A program made the position numbers and the translations under genes. The notes below the pieces were generated by a model. That model was not told the origin of the DNA and ran no database searches. It saw only the letters and a list, made by a program, of their open reading frames with translations. Shown piece by piece: positions 15,261 to 18,533 of a DNA stretch of 18,533 bases; the stretch's first letter is position 1; the number at the start of each line of letters is the position of its first letter. The stretch comes from Dehalococcoidales bacterium (lineage in GTDB: Bacteria; Chloroflexota; Dehalococcoidia; Dehalococcoidales; UBA2162), in NCBI GenBank assembly GCA_002685815.1, contig NYYM01000083.1, forward strand, positions 3,813-22,345, given 5' to 3'.

Positions 15261-15734
15261 ATGACGAAGAAGATCTACATTAAGGAAGCGGTCTGTATTG
15301 GCTGTCACTTGTGTCACGTATATTGCCAGCAGCACCGTTCCCAATCAAAGGATTTGATCAAAGCCTTCAAGAAAGAACCCTTTCCTCCCGTCTCGGGTGT
15401 GAGGATGGAGGAAAAGGGGCCCGTGGCATTCTCGGTTCGTTGCCAACAGTGTGAAGATTCTCCCTGCGTCTCTGCCTGCCTGACGGGAGCCCTGAGCAGG
15501 GATGGCGAGAGCGGTCTGGTCGACGTGGATTTGGAGAGGTGCGTTGGTTGCTGGACCTGTATGCTGGTTTGCCCGTTCGGAGCTATCAAGCGGGATTCCA
15601 GACAGAGCAAGATGGTTAAATGTGACCTTTGCCAGGGAGAAGATGAGCCGGTTTGCGTGGTCAATTGCCCTAATGAGGCGCTGGTATGCGCTGAGAGCGA
15701 CGGCAGTCCCGATGATTCCGAGGGGAAGGGATAG
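15261..15734 (+). CDS. Ferredoxin-like protein with four 4Fe-4S sites
   Basis: This 157-residue protein has 16 cysteines in four groups: C12-C22 (CIGCHLCHVYC), C61-C73 (CQQCEDSPCVSAC), C94-C104 (CVGCWTCMLVC) and C121-C136 (CDLCQGEDEPVCVVNC). It has the same architecture as the AorA-like protein at 3912-4406. The ATG at 15261 has AGAAGGG seven nt upstream. The ORF stays open to 15165 but has no ribosome site there. In this operon it probably carries electrons between the FAD oxidoreductase at 16380 and the glutamate synthase encoded downstream. The acidic C-terminal tail (DGSPDDSEGKG) is likely disordered. Confidence 0.88.
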   Translation: MTKKIYIKEAVCIGCHLCHVYCQQHRSQSKDLIKAFKKEPFPPVSGVRMEEKGPVAFSVRCQQCEDSPCVSACLTGALSRDGESGLVDVDLERCVGCWTCMLVCPFGAIKRDSRQSKMVKCDLCQGEDEPVCVVNCPNEALVCAESDGSPDDSEGKG

Positions 15735-15737
15735 AAA

Positions 15738-16364
15738 GTGATTGCGATAATCGATTATGGGGCCGGCAACCTGCGTAGCGTAGTCAATGCTGTTTCCAGC
15801 CTGGGCTACGAAACAAAGATAACGAGCCTCCCGGATGATGTAATCAGCGCTCAGGCGGTCATTTTTCCGGGGGTCGGAGTGGCGGCCGATACTATGATCA
15901 ATCTTAAGAAACTGGGACTGGCCAGTGTCATTCGGCGTATCATCGGTGAAGACAAACCTTTTTTCGGTATCTGCATTGGACTTCAGGTCCTTTTTAGCGG
16001 TACAGAGGAAGGTGGTTGGCAGGAGTGCCTTGATATTGTACCTGGAAGGGTAAACAAGCTCCCGTCAGGCCTTAAGATTCCCCATATGGGTTGGAACCAG
16101 GTGAAGCAGAAGATTGCTCACCCCGTTTTTGAAGGCGTGCCGGATGAGACAAACTTCTACTTCGTACACAGCTATTACGCCCAGCCGGAAGACAGGTCTT
16201 TGGTAGCCGGTGAGACCGACTACGGAATTTCATTTTGCAGCGCTGTCGCTCGGGGAAATCTGGTAGCCACTCAGTTCCATCCGGAGAAGAGCGGTGAAAT
16301 CGGACTCAGGATATTCGATAATTTTATCAGACTCGCTCTGGAAGTGAGCCTTAGAAGCAACTAG
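15738..16364 (+). CDS. hisH: Imidazole glycerol phosphate synthase glutaminase subunit HisH
   Basis: This 208-residue class-I glutamine amidotransferase has the HisH start IAIIDYGAGNLRSVVNA and the nucleophile C79 in GICIGLQ (usually GICLGMQ). It has the HisH-specific KIPHMGWNQV and YFVHSYY, and the catalytic H181 and E183 in QFHPEKSG. HisH cleaves glutamine and channels ammonia to HisF in histidine and AICAR synthesis. The start is GTG at 15738, three nt after the upstream stop, with AAGGGA as ribosome site. No other his gene is in the window. Its place between a ferredoxin and a flavoprotein in a glutamate synthase-like operon is unusual. Confidence 0.9.
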   Translation: MIAIIDYGAGNLRSVVNAVSSLGYETKITSLPDDVISAQAVIFPGVGVAADTMINLKKLGLASVIRRIIGEDKPFFGICIGLQVLFSGTEEGGWQECLDIVPGRVNKLPSGLKIPHMGWNQVKQKIAHPVFEGVPDETNFYFVHSYYAQPEDRSLVAGETDYGISFCSAVARGNLVATQFHPEKSGEIGLRIFDNFIRLALEVSLRSN

Positions 16365-16379
16365 ACGCGCAGGGGGAAA

Positions 16380-17678
16380 ATGACCAAAGCAAAACAAGTG
16401 CAATACCTCATCATTGGGAATTCAGCTGGCGGTATTGGGGCTGTTGAGGCTATCCGCGAGGTGGATAAAGCTGGGGCAATTACCATAATCTCCGATGAAC
16501 CTCACCCTGCCTACTCGCGTCCCCTTATTGCAGAGTATCTGGCCGAGGGGCGTCCTCTGGAAAGCATGCTCTATCGCCGGGCTGATTTCTACGAGAAGAA
16601 TGAGATTCAAACACTATTGGGCTCCAGGGTAGAAAGGCTTGATCTGGGCGAACAGGCTGTCGTGATGGAGAGTGGAGAGAGAGTCGAATGGCACAAGCTG
16701 TTGCTGGCTACCGGTGGTACTCCTATCGTTCCTCCAATGGAGGGGAGCGACCTGAAAGGGGTTTTCACTTTTACCGCCCTTGACGATGCTAAAGGAATTG
16801 ACCAGTTCCTCTCCGGGTTTGAAAAGACGACTCCCAGGGCGCTGGTTATCGGCGGCGGTCTTATCGGAGTCAGCGCAACACAGGCACTGGAGGAACGGGG
16901 AGTGGCGGTCTGTATTGTTGAGATGAGGGATCGGGTTTTGAACATGATCCTGGATGAAGAGGCCTCGGCTCTGGAAGAGGAAGCTCTGAAGAAGGCTGGG
17001 GTGGAAATAATAACCGATCATACCGTGGCTAAAATAGTCGGGGATTCGGACGGCGTGGTTGCCGAGGCTATTCTGGATGACGGTCGGTCGGTCCCCTGCG
17101 AACTGGTTATCGTGGCCATCGGTGTCCGACCCCGCACTGAACTGGTGACGGGTACAGAAATAGAAGTTAACCGGGGTATCGTGGTTGACCTTCAGATGGC
17201 TACCTCTGTCCCGGACGTCTATGCCTGTGGTGATGTAGCGGAGGCTTATGATTTTGTCTATGGAGAAAATCGGCTGTCTCCCATCTGGCCCAATGCTTAC
17301 GTCGGAGGAAGGATAGCCGGATTCAATATGGCCGGCCACCCCTGCGACTATCCCGGTGGCACCGCTATGAATTCTTCAAACTATTTCGGAGTAGATATCG
17401 TCTCGGCCGGACTGGTAATGCCGCCTGACGATACCTATGAAGTACTCAGCAACCAGTGCGACGAATACTACCGGAAAGTCTTGCTAAAGGACGGTCTGGT
17501 GGTTGGCCTGGTATTTGCCGGTGACATTGAAAAGTCGGGAATAATCTATAATCTGATGAAGGACAAGGTGCAGGTCGAGACCTTCAAGCAGAGCCTGGTC
17601 GCCGATGATTTCGGCCTTATCTCTTTGCCTGAAGAAATCTGGCGGTCTCATCTGGAAATGCCACCCGCCGTTGATTAA
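16380..17678 (+). CDS. FAD-dependent NAD(P) oxidoreductase, glutamate synthase-linked
   Basis: This 432-residue flavoprotein has an FAD-binding GNSAGG (13-18) and LLLATGGTPIVPP near residue 110. It also has a NAD(P)-binding GGGLIG (158-163) and the second FAD motif VYACGDVAEA with C283 and D285. It is a paralogue of the AorC-like protein at 4438-5706, with the same domain order and similar length. The AorC-like cysteine in YTACALPHYL is absent; the matching segment here is PAYSRPLIAEYL. It therefore should not act as a disulfide or NADH oxidase through that residue. With the ferredoxin upstream and the amidotransferase downstream, it is a good candidate for the NAD(P)H-oxidising subunit of a split glutamate synthase. 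GGGGG precedes the ATG. Confidence 0.87.
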   Translation: MTKAKQVQYLIIGNSAGGIGAVEAIREVDKAGAITIISDEPHPAYSRPLIAEYLAEGRPLESMLYRRADFYEKNEIQTLLGSRVERLDLGEQAVVMESGERVEWHKLLLATGGTPIVPPMEGSDLKGVFTFTALDDAKGIDQFLSGFEKTTPRALVIGGGLIGVSATQALEERGVAVCIVEMRDRVLNMILDEEASALEEEALKKAGVEIITDHTVAKIVGDSDGVVAEAILDDGRSVPCELVIVAIGVRPRTELVTGTEIEVNRGIVVDLQMATSVPDVYACGDVAEAYDFVYGENRLSPIWPNAYVGGRIAGFNMAGHPCDYPGGTAMNSSNYFGVDIVSAGLVMPPDDTYEVLSNQCDEYYRKVLLKDGLVVGLVFAGDIEKSGIIYNLMKDKVQVETFKQSLVADDFGLISLPEEIWRSHLEMPPAVD

Positions 17679-17730
17679 CCTGAGCCGATAAGCGCGGGAG
17701 AGCACAGACTTTTAGTTCGGGGATAGAATT

Positions 17731-18533
17731 ATGAAGGATATTCAACAGATTAATAACCCCTATGGGGATGACAAGGTAATGGATGCGTGCTCCATATTTG
17801 GGGTTATGGATACTTTCGGCAGGAGATTCTCCGGAGAGGGTATCATAAGGGCCATAGCCAACATGCATGACCGGGGTAACGGGCTGGGGGGCGGCTTTGC
17901 AATTTATGGAATATATCCCGAGTATGCCGACCTCTACGCTCTGCATGTAATGTATATGAGCCGCCAGGGACAAACTGAGACGGAGGGCTTTCTCAGGGAT
18001 ATGTTTTATATGGTCTACGATGAGGAAGTTCCCACCCGACAGACGCCGGCGATTACCAACCCGCCGTTGGTAAAACGTTACTTTCTGAAGGCGGATCAGC
18101 ACAAGCCTGAGGGCCAGTCGGAGGACGACTACGTCGTCGACCGGGTAATGGAGATAAACACGAAAGTAGGCGACAGTTTTGTCTTTTCCAGCGGCAAGGA
18201 TATGGGAGTTTTCAAAGGGGTGGGTTACCCTGAGGAGATAGCCGAATTCTTCCGTCTGGAGGAATACGAGGGTTATCTGTGGACGGCTCACGGCCGTTTT
18301 CCGACCAATACACGTGGCTGGTGGGGGGGAGCTCATCCATTCAGCATTCTGGATTGGACGGTAGTTCATAATGGGGAGATTTCCTCCTACGGCATAAACC
18401 GACGTTACCTGGAGCAGTTCGGCTATCAATGCACCATGCAGACGGATACCGAGGTAGTGGCTTACGCCGTTGACCTGCTGATGAGAAAACACAACCTGCC
18501 GATAGAGTTGGTGGTTAATATACTGGCCCCCCC
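17731..18533 (+). CDS. Class-II glutamine amidotransferase, split (archaeal-type) glutamate synthase subunit, partial
   Basis: From the ATG at 17731, 267 codons run off the right edge. C20 in MDACSIFGVMD is the likely N-terminal nucleophile after removal of the first 19 residues. TAHGRFPTNTRG, VVHNGEISSYG and QTDTEVVAYA are class-II amidotransferase motifs of the GltB N-terminal domain. The protein therefore releases ammonia from glutamine for glutamate synthesis. In the split form found in archaea and some anaerobes, FMN and GXGXG domains are separate genes, expected beyond the right edge. GGGGAT precedes the ATG. A long antisense ORF (17617-18492) over this gene is a shadow. Confidence 0.87.
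   Translation, partial: MKDIQQINNPYGDDKVMDACSIFGVMDTFGRRFSGEGIIRAIANMHDRGNGLGGGFAIYGIYPEYADLYALHVMYMSRQGQTETEGFLRDMFYMVYDEEVPTRQTPAITNPPLVKRYFLKADQHKPEGQSEDDYVVDRVMEINTKVGDSFVFSSGKDMGVFKGVGYPEEIAEFFRLEEYEGYLWTAHGRFPTNTRGWWGGAHPFSILDWTVVHNGEISSYGINRRYLEQFGYQCTMQTDTEVVAYAVDLLMRKHNLPIELVVNILAP

Noticed and set aside
16614..17339. 241-codon minus-strand ORF
   Set aside because: It is antisense to the FAD oxidoreductase, whose Rossmann motifs are unmistakable.
17617..18492. 291-codon minus-strand ORF over the amidotransferase gene
   Set aside because: It lies antisense to a gene with clear class-II amidotransferase motifs, has no recognisable sequence of its own and overlaps the end of the flavoprotein gene.
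1..18533. CRISPR arrays, insertion sequences, rRNA genes
   Set aside because: No regularly spaced repeats, transposase genes, terminal inverted repeats or rRNA-like sequence were seen.

Overview
The window looks like a piece of chromosome from an anaerobic bacterium, most likely a member of the Chloroflexota class Dehalococcoidia. This is inferred from gene content, not from a marker gene. The content is tungsten aldehyde oxidoreductases, a Mo/W-bispterin oxidoreductase, a URO-D-type methyltransferase, four-cluster ferredoxins, an archaeal-type split glutamate synthase and selenoproteins. Promoters of the TTGACA/TATAAT type are easy to see in several gaps, and most genes are tightly packed with good Shine-Dalgarno sites.

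Layout. (1) 1-1538, minus strand: a PaaX-family regulator followed by the N-terminal third of an aldehyde ferredoxin oxidoreductase (AOR) that runs off the left edge. (2) 1689-5968, plus strand, divergent from the regulator: a compact operon of a zinc-ribbon protein, a full AOR, a ferredoxin with four 4Fe-4S sites, an FAD/NAD(P) oxidoreductase and a MoaD-like carrier. This is the gene set of the AorABC-type aldehyde oxidoreductases. (3) 6041-8095, minus: a Cys-ligated molybdopterin oxidoreductase. (4) 8364-11122, plus: an AAA+ ATPase and VWA protein pair of the Mg-chelatase/MoxR type. (5) 11193-12539, minus: a URO-D-fold methyltransferase. (6) 12799-14748: two genes facing each other, both with an in-frame UGA that ordinary ORF calling breaks. 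One is an iodothyronine-deiodinase-like protein (also frameshifted as given). The other is a GrdB/PrdB-like reductase selenoprotein followed by a 64-codon ORF. (7) 15261-18533, plus: a second four-cluster ferredoxin, HisH, a second FAD oxidoreductase and the start of a class-II glutamine amidotransferase of the split glutamate synthase type.

How the genes may work together. The AOR operon would oxidise an aldehyde and pass electrons through the ferredoxin to the FAD subunit and NAD(P). The divergent PaaX-like regulator suggests control by an acyl-CoA such as phenylacetyl-CoA. The glutamate synthase block reuses the same ferredoxin plus FAD module to feed electrons to amino-group transfer. The most unusual part is the pair of tail-to-tail selenoproteins at 12.8-14.7 kb, next to a methyltransferase-like gene. 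It points to a selenium-dependent reductive reaction (C-halogen, C-N or C-S cleavage) whose substrate cannot be read from sequence.
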